Shown piece by piece: positions 33,674 through 42,940 of a stretch of DNA of 64,000 nt (position 1 is the first letter of the stretch; the number at the start of each line of letters is the position of its first letter). This DNA is from Pseudoalteromonas shioyasakiensis (lineage in GTDB: Bacteria; Pseudomonadota; Gammaproteobacteria; Enterobacterales; Alteromonadaceae): the NCBI RefSeq assembly GCF_024518675.1, contig NZ_JANIGL010000003.1, forward strand, positions 434,001 through 498,000, given 5' to 3'. The translations under genes were made by a program, and so were the position numbers. Below the pieces are notes generated by a model. That model ran no database searches. It worked only from the letters and a program-made list of their open reading frames with translations, and was not told the DNA's origin.

Positions 33674-35854
33674 ATGGAAATTAAAGTTAATTTTCTCGAT
33701 AATCTTAGATTAGAAGCTAAGTTTGACGATTTCTCAGTCATTGCGGATCAACCAATCCGTTATAAAGGCGATGGCTCTGCGCCAAGTCCATTTGACTATT
33801 TTTTAGCATCATCAGCTTTATGCGCTGCGTACTTTATAAAAGTGTATTGTAATGCCCGTGATATTTCGACCGACGGCATTCGTGTTGCGCAAAATAACAT
33901 CGTTGACCCGGAAGATCGTTACAACCAAATTTTCCAAATTCAAGTTGAACTCCCTGAAAGCATTTCTGAAAAAGACCGCACTGGCATCTTGCGCTCAGTT
34001 GACCGCTGTACGGTTAAACGTGTTATTCAAACTGTGCCTGAATTTAAAATTGACGCGGTAGAAAGCCTAGATAATGACGCACAAGCCATGTTAATGGCAA
34101 AGCCTGAAGGCAGTGAGAACACCTTTATTCTTGGTAAAGATTTACCGCTTGAGCAAACTATTGCTGATATGACCGCGATTTTAGCCGACTTAGGCATGAA
34201 GATTGAAATTTCATCGTGGCGCAATATTGTGCCAAACGTGTGGTCGTTGCATATTCGTGATGCCGCCTCACCCATGTGTTTTACCAATGGTAAGGGTGCT
34301 ACTAAAGAAAGTGCATTATGCTCAGCCCTAGGCGAATTTATTGAGCGCTTAAACTGTAACTTTTTCTATAATGACCAATTCCTTGGACAAGAAATTGCCA
34401 ACAGTGAGTTTGTTCATTACCCAAATGAAAAATGGTTTGCGCTTACCGATGACGACTCCCTGCCAGAAGGCATTTTAGACGATTACACGCTAAGCATTTA
34501 TAACCCTGAAGATGAACTGTGCGGCTCGCACCTTATCGACACTAACTCAGGCAATATTGAGCGCGGTATTTGCTCTATTCCGTATGTTCGCCAATCTGAC
34601 GGCGAAACCGTGTATTTTCCGTCAAACTTAATTGAAAACTTATTTTTAAGTAACGGCATGAGTGCGGGTAATAACTTTGCAGAAGCCAAAGTACAATGTT
34701 TATCTGAGATTTTTGAGCGCGCGGTTAAGCGCCAAATTATCGAGCAAGAGCTGGTATTGCCTGATGTTCCAGAAGACGTTCTTGCTAAATACCCAGGTAT
34801 TGTTGCTGGTATTAAAGGTTTAGAAGAGCAAGGCTTTCCAGTTGTGGTAAAAGATGCCTCCCTAGGCGGGCAGTTTCCGGTGATGTGCGTTACCTTAATG
34901 AACCCAAAAACCGGCGGAGTATTTGCTTCATTTGGTGCCCACCCAAGTTTTGAAGTCGCCCTTGAGCGCAGCTTAACTGAGCTATTACAAGGTCGCAGCT
35001 TTGAAGGCTTAAATGACGTACCAAAGCCCACCTTTAACAGCATGGCCGTGTCAGAGCCTGAAAACTTTGTTGAGCACTTTATTGACTCAACAGGTAAAAT
35101 TTCATGGCGCTTTTTCAGTGCGAAGCACGATTATGAGTTTGTTGAATGGGACTTCTCTGGCACGAACGAAGAAGAAACCGCAAGCTTGTTCGGTATTTTA
35201 AAAGACTTAGGTAAAGAAGCTTATATTGCTGAGTTTTCAGATCTTGGCACGGCGTGTCGTATTTTAGTGCCTGATTACTCTGAAGTTTACCCTGTTGAAG
35301 ATTTAATTTGGGATAACACCAACAAAGCCCTTAAATACCGTGAAGACATTTTAAACTTACACAGCTTAGATGAAGATCAGCTTGCCGATTTAGTTGAGCG
35401 CCTAGAAGACAGCCAGCTTGATAACTACATCGACATTATTACCCTAATTGGTGTTGAGTTTGACGAAAACACCGTTTGGGGCCAGTTAACGATTCTTGAA
35501 CTTAAGCTGTTAATTTATTTAGCACTGGGTGATTTAGAAGCGACGATGGAACTGGTTGAAACCTTCTTACAATTTAACGATAACACCGTTGAACGCGGGT
35601 TGTTCTATCAAGCAATGCACGCAACGCTAGAAGTCGCACTAAGTGATGACATTGAGATTGAAGACTACATTCACAGCTTTACCCGCATGTTTGGCCAAGA
35701 AGTAATGGATGCCGTGGTCGGCTCTATCAATGGCGATGTAGTGTTTTATGGTTTAACACCTACCAACATGCAACTTAAAGGGTTAGAGCGTCATCAGCGT
35801 TTGATCGATAGCTATAAAAAACTACACGCCGCACGCGCTGCCAGAGCTAAATAA
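33674..35854 (+). CDS. OsmC domain fused to YcaO domain protein
   Basis: The 726-residue protein joins an OsmC-like domain (residues 1-130) to a YcaO domain. The OsmC part keeps both cysteines expected for peroxide or redox activity, Cys50 in SSALCAAY and Cys112 in DRCTVKR. The YcaO part has the Mg-ATP-binding ExxE pairs, Glu221/Glu224 in GEFIER and Glu345/Glu348 in SEIFER, and ends with a helical C-terminal extension. E. coli YcaO is about 586 residues and is linked to ribosomal protein S12 beta-methylthiolation by RimO. This protein is longer by the OsmC part. The fusion is known in marine gammaproteobacteria. The gene stands alone. Confidence 0.9.
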   Translation: MEIKVNFLDNLRLEAKFDDFSVIADQPIRYKGDGSAPSPFDYFLASSALCAAYFIKVYCNARDISTDGIRVAQNNIVDPEDRYNQIFQIQVELPESISEKDRTGILRSVDRCTVKRVIQTVPEFKIDAVESLDNDAQAMLMAKPEGSENTFILGKDLPLEQTIADMTAILADLGMKIEISSWRNIVPNVWSLHIRDAASPMCFTNGKGATKESALCSALGEFIERLNCNFFYNDQFLGQEIANSEFVHYPNEKWFALTDDDSLPEGILDDYTLSIYNPEDELCGSHLIDTNSGNIERGICSIPYVRQSDGETVYFPSNLIENLFLSNGMSAGNNFAEAKVQCLSEIFERAVKRQIIEQELVLPDVPEDVLAKYPGIVAGIKGLEEQGFPVVVKDASLGGQFPVMCVTLMNPKTGGVFASFGAHPSFEVALERSLTELLQGRSFEGLNDVPKPTFNSMAVSEPENFVEHFIDSTGKISWRFFSAKHDYEFVEWDFSGTNEEETASLFGILKDLGKEAYIAEFSDLGTACRILVPDYSEVYPVEDLIWDNTNKALKYREDILNLHSLDEDQLADLVERLEDSQLDNYIDIITLIGVEFDENTVWGQLTILELKLLIYLALGDLEATMELVETFLQFNDNTVERGLFYQAMHATLEVALSDDIEIEDYIHSFTRMFGQEVMDAVVGSINGDVVFYGLTPTNMQLKGLERHQRLIDSYKKLHAARAARAK

Positions 35855-35943
35855 GTATTGTCAGCGCGAGGTGAATTTTCGCTTTCAAGATTTTAGTAGG
35901 CGTGATTTTATATCGCGCTTTTGCTCTTTATACCGCGCATAAA

Positions 35944-36360
35944 CTAAGCACCTAGCAATGACAGGTGCTTTATTTTTTTGTAGCGCAGTGCCAAAGAGAT
36001 ACAATGAGCAAGTTCCTTGTTCGGCAATGCTTGATCAAGCTCAAATACCAATGCACGATTACCTTGATAGACAAAGATATCGCCGTACAACTCTTTGAAT
36101 GTCTCCACCAGCTTAGTATTACAATTAAAGTAAATATAAAAATGCTGCGGTGCTTTGTCTTTATAATCAAACCGAATTGTCGAACCTATTTTTGAGATAT
36201 AACTCGGCTCCCCCCACTTTAGTGTTTCTTCAAGTTCCGTAATACCATCTTGCTCGGCAACATCTAATATCAGCTCTCTAACTTGATTTAAAACAACAAC
36301 TGCCGCTGCTGGATAGGTAGAGAACTTTCGTTTGACGCTTGCATCCATTTTTTTGCTCAT
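35944..36360 (-). CDS. DUF1801 domain protein
   Basis: This 138-residue soluble protein has the DUF1801 pattern: YPAAAVVVLNQVRELILDVAEQ, the conserved LKWGEPSY, and RFDYKDKAPQHFYIYFNCNT. No catalytic residues are established for the family, which has a TATA-binding-like fold. The gene lies downstream of the M16 terminator on the same strand. Confidence 0.85.
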   Translation of the reverse strand: MSKKMDASVKRKFSTYPAAAVVVLNQVRELILDVAEQDGITELEETLKWGEPSYISKIGSTIRFDYKDKAPQHFYIYFNCNTKLVETFKELYGDIFVYQGNRALVFELDQALPNKELAHCISLALRYKKIKHLSLLGA

Positions 36361-36390
36361 AACATAGATCTTTATAATCCCACTGGCTCA

Positions 36391-36425
36391 CAAAAAAGCC
36401 CAAGCATATTAATTGCTTGGGCTTT
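36391..36425 (-). terminator. Terminator after the M16 protease gene
   Basis: AAAGCCCAAGC pairs perfectly with GCTTGGGCTTT over 11 bp. On the minus strand a run of six T follows. It lies 41 bases downstream of the protease stop. Confidence 0.88.
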
Positions 36426-36465
36426 AATTTAAGTGATTAAACTAAGACCTGCTTATATTTAGAAG

Positions 36466-39345
36466 TTACTTTTGCAATTTAATACCATCAAAGTGCACTT
36501 GTAAGTCAGTCACTAAAGTTTGCTTAGGTAAATCTGCAAACGCTTTGTCAGCAAACTTACTACCACGCAGTTGCACGTTTAAACGCGCGGCTTGTGGGTT
36601 TAGCATGGTTTGTTTGTAGTAGTCTTTAATATCCGCGAGGGTGACTTTTTCTACTTCTGCAATTAACTTTTCTTTAGAGTCAAAATCAAAGTTTTCACGA
36701 TACCAATCACTAATTAACGGCCCCATTTCATCACTTAAATTTTTAGGTTGCTCCTTAAGTGAAACCAGAGTAGCATTTTTAAGTTGAGCAAAGGTTTCTT
36801 CGCTCATGTTATCAAGCTCTACTGCATATTGCTTTTTAAACTCGTCAAAACGTGCTTGCATGTCTTTCGGCCCTTTCACAGGCGTTTGAATAAACAAACC
36901 AATTGCGGAGTAATCTTCAATTGGGCGGGCAAGCGCGCCTACTGCATAAGCCAGTTGCTCTTCTGTACGCATTTTATCAAACGCAATTGTTCTGAAGTGA
37001 TCTTGCAACACTTGTGCTTGTGCTTTTTGCTTATAACCTGCCACAGGGTGTACGGTCATATCAATAATTGCCACATCTGCTACATCAATGTCTTTTTGCA
37101 GCACGATGGTTTCACCCGCTTGAGGTAACCATGCTTTACTACGTGCAAACGTGGTTGATTGGTGGTTCTTTGGTAATACATCGCTCAGCTCTGCCGCAAT
37201 CGCCTCAACATCTTGCTGATTGTAATTACCGAAGGTAAACACACGTAGCTCGTTATTGCTGAATGTATGCTGCTTAAGTTGCTCAAAATCAGCAAGAGTG
37301 ATTGCTTTTGCCGTTTTGATCAATTCATCCGTATCAAAGCTGCCGGTTCTGATAAGTTTTGAGTATTCATCAAACGCTTGGTAGAAAGGAAATTGCTTTT
37401 GCTTATTAAGTAAGCCACGTTGGAAGCGATCTAGCGCTTGCGCTAAACCTTGCTCTGTTGTTTGTACATTAATTGACTCAAGTGCTTGCGCAAGCAATTC
37501 GTCTTGTTTATCTGTAAAACCACTTAATGACAAAGTTAAACCATTGCTAGCTTCTAAGCCAACGCTCATACCTGCAACAGCGGCTTCGGTGCTTAATTTA
37601 CTTTGTTGTAGGTTATATAAATCAGCCCATACCGAATAAAGTACTTTCGCTTTAATATCAGTTAATGCGTCAGGTGTATTTAAATAAACTTCAACTAAGC
37701 CTTTTGGCTGCTCTGCAAAGTTTTGACTTGCTTGTCGCCATACTTTTACGCCATTTTTATCATAAACAAGTTGCGGGTGTTTTTGCTGCTCAAACTCAGC
37801 AGTTTTAATAGCAAAGCTTTCTGGTAATAAACGGTTTACCGTAGGAAGTGCAAGATCAAACTCACTTGGTTTACTCCAGCTTGCAACTTCGGTTTCACTA
37901 ATATCTTCAATGCGGTATTTACCGTCATAAAAATGCAGTTGTGAATCGGTTTCTTCTTGTTTAGACGTATACCAAATGCGCAATGTGTCAGCATTTAGTT
38001 GCTCAAGCACTCGGTTAATTGCATCTGCGTCAAATTTTGCATAATGATACGGTGCATTAATAGCATGGTTTACTGGGTATTCTTGCATACTGCCAGCAAG
38101 GTTACTGACATAGCCAAACTCATCACCTTTCTCTAAGAACTGGAATTGATTATTTAACGATGTACGAATTTCATTAAAGTACTTACTATCAACCCCTTCT
38201 TTTTTAATAAGATCAATATACTGCATTATTGTTGCAACTATTGTCTCGCGATTTTTCATGCCCTCGTCAGTTAGCTGAATATCAACCGTTAAAGCGCCAT
38301 AATTACCGTAGTGTGTAGGAGAGCCATTTGCTGAAAGTTGCGACACCCAGCCCTTATCACGTAGTATTTGTGCCGGGCTGCCCTGCATTTCATTGCTTAA
38401 TAAATAAGCCACAAAACGGTTAGGTTTAACAGCAAACTCATCACTGTTATCGGTGATCGTAAAATCAAGTTGAAGCTGCTTTACATCTTCGTTCGGTGAG
38501 TAATGGACACGTTTGCCACCGACGTTTTCAAAGTCTAACTTTTTAGTGACCGTTGGCTTTTCGATTTTTTTATCTTCAATATCTGCAAAGTACTTTTGTG
38601 CTTTTGCTTCCATTTCACTTAATGGCAAGTTCGAAATCATCGCCACTTTCATAATATTAGACGAATAGTATTTATTATAAAAATCAACAGTTTCTTTATG
38701 TAATGAACTGCCTTCTTTATCACCAAGCGTTTCAAGATTACCAATTAGAAAACGGTTTGCAGGGTGATCGCCCATCATTTTACGGGCCAATTTAAACTGG
38801 CCAAAAAAGTCCATCTCACGGCGCATTGACCACTCAGCATTCACTGCATTTTTCTCTTTATCTGTGTATTCAGGGTAAAGCTTTGGAGATTTAAAGAAGT
38901 CAGCAAAACGGTCAAGTGCTTCATCGTATGCGTCATTATTGACTTTAAACATGTAGTTGGTGATATCAAGCCAGGTATAAGCGTTATGCGCGCCACCATT
39001 TTTGGTCATAAAGTCAGAGTAACCCTTTGTGTCTGGGTAACGCTCAGTGCCTAAAAACAACATATGCTCTAAATAGTGCGCCATACCCTGTTGGCTCATT
39101 GGATCATGTAACAAGCCTACGCCTACGCTCAGCGCCGCGGCCGATTTTTCAGCACTCGGATCTGACACTAAAATAACCTCTATCTCGTTAGCTAATTTTA
39201 ATGTTTTATATTCGCGGCTATCGTTTGGGCTTATAACTAAGGTATCTGATAATAATGAGGTTTGCTGTTGAACTGGCGTAGTGGTTGTACCACAACCCGT
39301 TAATACTGCAAGTGCGATTGCGCTCAGGGTAATAATTTTTTTCAT
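36466..39345 (-). CDS. M16 insulinase/pitrilysin-family zinc protease, lipoprotein
   Basis: The 959-residue protease has a lipoprotein signal (ALAVLTGC, Cys18), so it is anchored to a membrane rather than free as in E. coli pitrilysin. The inverted zinc motif HYLEH at residues 90-94 gives His90, Glu93 and His94. A distal Glu in EKNAVNAEWSMRRE completes the site. Two M16 halves and the pitrilysin C-terminal domain are present (AAQRL-type RTEEQLAYAVGA and ANP-type ends). It would degrade medium-size peptides in the periplasm. The gene is monocistronic with a good terminator. A small palindrome, TTGTAA-A-TTACAA (39436-39448), lies in its upstream region. Confidence 0.9.
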   Translation of the reverse strand: MKKIITLSAIALAVLTGCGTTTTPVQQQTSLLSDTLVISPNDSREYKTLKLANEIEVILVSDPSAEKSAAALSVGVGLLHDPMSQQGMAHYLEHMLFLGTERYPDTKGYSDFMTKNGGAHNAYTWLDITNYMFKVNNDAYDEALDRFADFFKSPKLYPEYTDKEKNAVNAEWSMRREMDFFGQFKLARKMMGDHPANRFLIGNLETLGDKEGSSLHKETVDFYNKYYSSNIMKVAMISNLPLSEMEAKAQKYFADIEDKKIEKPTVTKKLDFENVGGKRVHYSPNEDVKQLQLDFTITDNSDEFAVKPNRFVAYLLSNEMQGSPAQILRDKGWVSQLSANGSPTHYGNYGALTVDIQLTDEGMKNRETIVATIMQYIDLIKKEGVDSKYFNEIRTSLNNQFQFLEKGDEFGYVSNLAGSMQEYPVNHAINAPYHYAKFDADAINRVLEQLNADTLRIWYTSKQEETDSQLHFYDGKYRIEDISETEVASWSKPSEFDLALPTVNRLLPESFAIKTAEFEQQKHPQLVYDKNGVKVWRQASQNFAEQPKGLVEVYLNTPDALTDIKAKVLYSVWADLYNLQQSKLSTEAAVAGMSVGLEASNGLTLSLSGFTDKQDELLAQALESINVQTTEQGLAQALDRFQRGLLNKQKQFPFYQAFDEYSKLIRTGSFDTDELIKTAKAITLADFEQLKQHTFSNNELRVFTFGNYNQQDVEAIAAELSDVLPKNHQSTTFARSKAWLPQAGETIVLQKDIDVADVAIIDMTVHPVAGYKQKAQAQVLQDHFRTIAFDKMRTEEQLAYAVGALARPIEDYSAIGLFIQTPVKGPKDMQARFDEFKKQYAVELDNMSEETFAQLKNATLVSLKEQPKNLSDEMGPLISDWYRENFDFDSKEKLIAEVEKVTLADIKDYYKQTMLNPQAARLNVQLRGSKFADKAFADLPKQTLVTDLQVHFDGIKLQK

Positions 39346-39435
39346 ACGAGGTTAATCCATCAATTTATTTTTAGTTTTAATCATCGGTAAATATCAAAAT
39401 GCTTGCAATGATTTTCCTATATACTTTGTAACACA

Positions 39436-39448
39436 TTGTAAATTACAA
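39436..39448. promoter_or_regulatory. Small palindrome upstream of the M16 protease and MAPEG genes
   Basis: TTGTAA and TTACAA face each other across a single A in the gap between the divergent M16 and MAPEG genes. It could be an operator but is short and AT-rich. Confidence 0.3.
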
Positions 39449-39511
39449 AAACAAACTGATATTCTGATTAATACATTCACTTAGCAACAATGATGAACAA
39501 AGAGGTTTGAA

Positions 39512-39931
39512 ATGGAAAAATATTTACTGTTAGCAATGTTTGTGCAAGTCCTGCTTACATTTACGGTTATGGTAGTTATGGGTCGTCGCCGCTTCGCTGC
39601 TGCAAAAAATAAAACAATTTCTCTAGATGATTTTGCAACAATGAAGTTAGACAATGCAGGTGATAAAGTACGTGTAGCTGATAGAAATTTTGTCAATCAG
39701 TTTGAGATACCGGTGTTATTTTTTGTTGCAAGCCTTGCTGCAATGCAAGTGAATGCAGTGGGTTACTTATTTACTGTGATAGCATGGGGCTTTGTTGTTT
39801 CACGCATCGTGCATACACTTATTCACATTGGTGCTAATAACTTGAAATCGCGCTATTACTGCTTTTTAGTGGGCTGCTTACTCGTACTAGCGATGTGGGT
39901 TTTGGTGATGCTTCGCGTATTTGGCATTTAA
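39512..39931 (+). CDS. MAPEG family membrane protein
   Basis: The 139-residue protein has four membrane helices and the MAPEG-type central segment VADRNFVNQFEIPVLFFVASLAAMQ. Eukaryotic relatives act on glutathione and eicosanoids; bacterial members have unclear roles. An AGAGG site lies about eight bases before the ATG. It converges with the cyclophilin gene, separated by a strong hairpin. Confidence 0.85.
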   Translation: MEKYLLLAMFVQVLLTFTVMVVMGRRRFAAAKNKTISLDDFATMKLDNAGDKVRVADRNFVNQFEIPVLFFVASLAAMQVNAVGYLFTVIAWGFVVSRIVHTLIHIGANNLKSRYYCFLVGCLLVLAMWVLVMLRVFGI

Positions 39932-39937
39932 AAAGAA

Positions 39938-39970
39938 TTAGGATCGCTATCACACTGATAGCAATCCTAA
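39938..39970. terminator. Bidirectional terminator between the MAPEG and cyclophilin genes
   Basis: TTAGGAT-GCTATC pairs with GATAGC-ATCCTAA around ACACT, with a single C/A mismatch. It sits between convergent genes and can serve both. Confidence 0.75.
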
Positions 39971-39976
39971 AACACT

Positions 39977-40720
39977 TTATAATTTACCGCGGCGCTTCAT
40001 ACCTAATAATAGTAAAGGCAACGCAAACCAGCCCATACTACCACTTGAATCACTATCAATAGGCTCTGAAGTTGTATCATCATTAATTAGCGTATTTTCT
40101 TTAGGTGATAAGTTAACTGAAGAGTTAGGATCGTCATCTACCACAACCGCACTATTAATAGATACTAAGTTAGCAGCAGTAATCACTGTATCGGCATCAG
40201 CACACTGCTCTGTGGTAATGTTGACAACCGGAATATCACCACAATGAACTAACTCTGCAATCGCATCTATTACCTCATAACTATCTTCAGTGATTTGCCC
40301 AAATACAGTAAAGCCCCCGTTTTGTACATCCAAATTAGCGCTGTTATCTTTTAAGTTAAAAAACCACTGACTAGTAGCGCTATTTTCATTACTGCCTAGT
40401 TTAGCCATCGCAATTGTGCCTTTAACATTAGATAATGCGGGCTCATTGATTACAGCAGGCTGTGTCTCTATGGCTTCAAAGTCATCGGTGAAAGTAAAGC
40501 CACCCCCTTGGATCACAAAGTCTTCTACAGAGCGATGAATAACGGTTTGATTATATGATTCATTGACAACATAACTTAAAAAGTTCTCTACTGTTTTAGG
40601 TGTATGTTGGTCAAACAAATTGATGGTAATTGTGCCTTGCGAAGTATGCATTTCTACAACGCTCGCATGAGTAGTAAAAGATAAAGCGGCGAGGGCGCTG
40701 GCTAATAATAGTTTTTTCAT
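39977..40720 (-). CDS. Cyclophilin-type peptidyl-prolyl isomerase with GlyGly-CTERM-like tail
   Basis: The 247-residue protein has a signal peptide (MKKLLLASALAALSFTTHA) and a cyclophilin domain (about residues 22-185) with VIHRSVEDFVIQGGGF, AMAKLGSNENSATSQWFFNL and GGFTVFGQI. A linker with charged and Ser residues leads to SGSMGWFALPLLLLGMKRRGKL. This Gly/Ser-rich, single-helix, basic end is like the GlyGly-CTERM sorting signal processed by rhombosortase. It would fold proteins in the periplasm or on the surface. The start at 40720 was preferred over a GTG five codons earlier because the signal peptide then begins correctly. Confidence 0.88.
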   Translation of the reverse strand: MKKLLLASALAALSFTTHASVVEMHTSQGTITINLFDQHTPKTVENFLSYVVNESYNQTVIHRSVEDFVIQGGGFTFTDDFEAIETQPAVINEPALSNVKGTIAMAKLGSNENSATSQWFFNLKDNSANLDVQNGGFTVFGQITEDSYEVIDAIAELVHCGDIPVVNITTEQCADADTVITAANLVSINSAVVVDDDPNSSVNLSPKENTLINDDTTSEPIDSDSSGSMGWFALPLLLLGMKRRGKL

Positions 40721-40981
40721 AAATTTTCGTTCCACGATTATGTTGTTGTTATGTGAATTTATTGAAAATAATAAATGAGTTGGTTGATAATTACGATAGC
40801 TTCAACGTGCTTTACACAAAACACACCAAAATAATTACAATTCGATTACAACCACTTACATTCAGCGCTTATTCGCTGACGTTATAGAAGCACATTATTT
40901 AAAACTAAACGATCTCAATTAGCGATTTGTATTTTGTTACCATGAATTAGACAATAAAAACACACAATAGGATTAACCGTC

Positions 40982-41179
40982 ATGGCACAGAGCAATGAAC
41001 ATATTTGCGACTTTGGCTTGCATCAAGGCCAATCGTATACCCAACTCCCAGCGAGCTTTTTAAATTGGATGGTGGGCAGCAATCATGAAAAATCGGCACT
41101 AGCAGAACAAGAATTACAACGTAGGCAACTAGCCGCAACGGGTCAATTACCTCAGCAAGATGAGAGGAAAATAGAATAA
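40982..41179 (+). CDS. DUF3820 small protein
   Basis: The 65-residue protein has the short DUF3820 core: DFGLHQGQSYTQLPASFLNWMV, typical of small proteins related to the C-terminal part of exonuclease X. It is soluble, with a charged helical tail. Function is unknown. It lies 77 bases before the nucleotidase gene in the same direction. Confidence 0.8.
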   Translation: MAQSNEHICDFGLHQGQSYTQLPASFLNWMVGSNHEKSALAEQELQRRQLAATGQLPQQDERKIE

Positions 41180-41256
41180 TTACGTTATTTTGCAATAAAA
41201 CTAGTTTAAACTATGCGCTTAATAAATAGCACAGTACTGACAACACGGGTCACATT

Positions 41257-42891
41257 ATGCGCATACTATTTTCAATTTTTATTTTACTAAGCATCAGTGC
41301 ATGTAGTAATAATCAATCTCCTGCTGATTCCCTTTCTAACAATCAAGTTAAGTATCTAACCGTTTTACATACCAACGATAACCATGGTCGCTTTTGGCAC
41401 AACGAAAAAGGCGAATACGGGATGGCAGCCCGTAAGACCTTAATTGATGAATTACGCAATGATGCTAAACAGCAGGGCCACGCTGTATTATTACTCTCTG
41501 GTGGTGATATCAACACTGGAATACCAGAATCTGATTTACAATTTGCAGAGCCTGATTTTAAAGGCATGTCTTTAATTGGTTATGACGCCATGGCCCTTGG
41601 TAACCATGAGTTTGATAACCCGCTAGACATTCTTAAAAAACAACAACAATGGGCAAACTTCCCACTTTTATCCGCTAATATTTTTGATAAAAAAACGGGG
41701 AAGAATGCTTTTCAAGCTTATAAAATTTTTAACAAACAAGGCCTTAAAATAGCAGTTGTTGGCTTAACAACTACCGATACCGCTAAAATTGGCAACCCAC
41801 AATACATAGGTGGGCTAGAATTTAAAGAGCCGGTCGCTGTCACTAAAGCACTTGTTGAAAACATAAAAGCGCAATATCAACCTGATATTACAATCGCTGT
41901 GACCCACATGGGCCATTTTGTAGATGCAAACTATGGTATTAATGCCCCGGGCGATGTCACTTTGGCTCGTTTATTACCTAGCAATACCCTTGATATGATT
42001 ATTGGCGGTCACTCTCAAGAGCCTATTTGCATGGCGGGTGAAAATATCAATGATGATGATTTTAGACCAGGTAAAGCGTGTAAACCCGATCAACAAAATG
42101 GCACTTGGATCATGCAAGCCCACGAATGGGGTAAATACGTTGGTAAAGCAGAGTTTAAACTAGAAAATGGGCAATTAACCTTACTGGACTATAAGTTACT
42201 GCCGGTAAACTTATATATCCATGAGCAACAAGCTGATGGTACTACTAAGCCAGTATTAGCTAACGAATACATCACTCCAAACCCCGAACTTGAAGCCTTT
42301 TTGGCTGAGTACCAAGCAAAAGGGGCGAAACAAATCGAAGGTAAAATCGGCTTTGTTGATGCTAAACTAGAAGGCGACCGCAATAAAGTTCGCTTTGAGC
42401 AAACCAACCTTGCTCGAGTCATTATTCAAGCACAAATGAATACTGTCGGTGCCGACTTTGGTGTTATTAGTGGCGGGGGTATTCGCGATAGTATAACGGC
42501 AGGTGAAGTAAGTTATAAAGATATTCTAAAGGTACACCCTTTTAAAAACCGCATTACTTATATGGACTGGAAAGGCCAAGAATTATGGGATTACCTAGAA
42601 ATTGTAACAAGCTTTCCACCTGATGCGGGAGCCTATTTACAATACCACAAACTAAGCTTTATCCGTGACAATGGAGAACTAAAACAAGTACGAATTAATG
42701 GTGAACCTCTTAATGTAGAGCAAACATACCGCATGAGTATTAATAGTTATAATGCTTCAGGTGGTGATGGTTACCCAATATTAGTTGACCGTAAAGGCTA
42801 CGTCAGCACAGACGAAACAGATGCCCAAGCTTTAAAACGTTTCTTTGAAGCGAATAGCCCAGTAAAAGTCGCTGAGTTTTCGCCAAAATAA
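41257..42891 (+). CDS. UshA-like 5'-nucleotidase / UDP-sugar hydrolase lipoprotein
   Basis: The 544-residue protein has a lipoprotein signal (LLSISAC, Cys16). The metallophosphatase domain carries HTNDNHGRF, GGDIN, GNHEFDN, THMGH and GGHSQE, which bind two metal ions. The C-terminal 5'-nucleotidase domain has ISGGGIRDSI and YNASGGDGYP for base stacking. It would release phosphate and nucleosides from nucleotides in the periplasm, anchored to the outer membrane. The start has only a weak ACACGGGT upstream. The S1/P1 nuclease gene is 2.1 kb away in the same direction, which suggests a shared nucleic-acid scavenging theme. Confidence 0.9.
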   Translation: MRILFSIFILLSISACSNNQSPADSLSNNQVKYLTVLHTNDNHGRFWHNEKGEYGMAARKTLIDELRNDAKQQGHAVLLLSGGDINTGIPESDLQFAEPDFKGMSLIGYDAMALGNHEFDNPLDILKKQQQWANFPLLSANIFDKKTGKNAFQAYKIFNKQGLKIAVVGLTTTDTAKIGNPQYIGGLEFKEPVAVTKALVENIKAQYQPDITIAVTHMGHFVDANYGINAPGDVTLARLLPSNTLDMIIGGHSQEPICMAGENINDDDFRPGKACKPDQQNGTWIMQAHEWGKYVGKAEFKLENGQLTLLDYKLLPVNLYIHEQQADGTTKPVLANEYITPNPELEAFLAEYQAKGAKQIEGKIGFVDAKLEGDRNKVRFEQTNLARVIIQAQMNTVGADFGVISGGGIRDSITAGEVSYKDILKVHPFKNRITYMDWKGQELWDYLEIVTSFPPDAGAYLQYHKLSFIRDNGELKQVRINGEPLNVEQTYRMSINSYNASGGDGYPILVDRKGYVSTDETDAQALKRFFEANSPVKVAEFSPK

Positions 42892-42900
42892 TCACACTTG

Positions 42901-42927
42901 GTACTGGGGTGATCATCACCTCAGTAC
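42901..42927. terminator. Bidirectional terminator after the 5'-nucleotidase
   Basis: GTACTGGGGTGAT folds onto ATCACCTCAGTAC with one G/T mismatch and a one-base loop. It separates convergent genes. No T run follows, so efficiency is uncertain. Confidence 0.55.
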
Positions 42928-42940
42928 ATCTCCTAACGAC

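Noticed and set aside
34498..35043. 181-codon minus-strand frame inside osmC-ycaO
   Set aside because: Low-complexity Ser/Pro-rich translation with no motif; it mirrors the codon pattern of the real gene.
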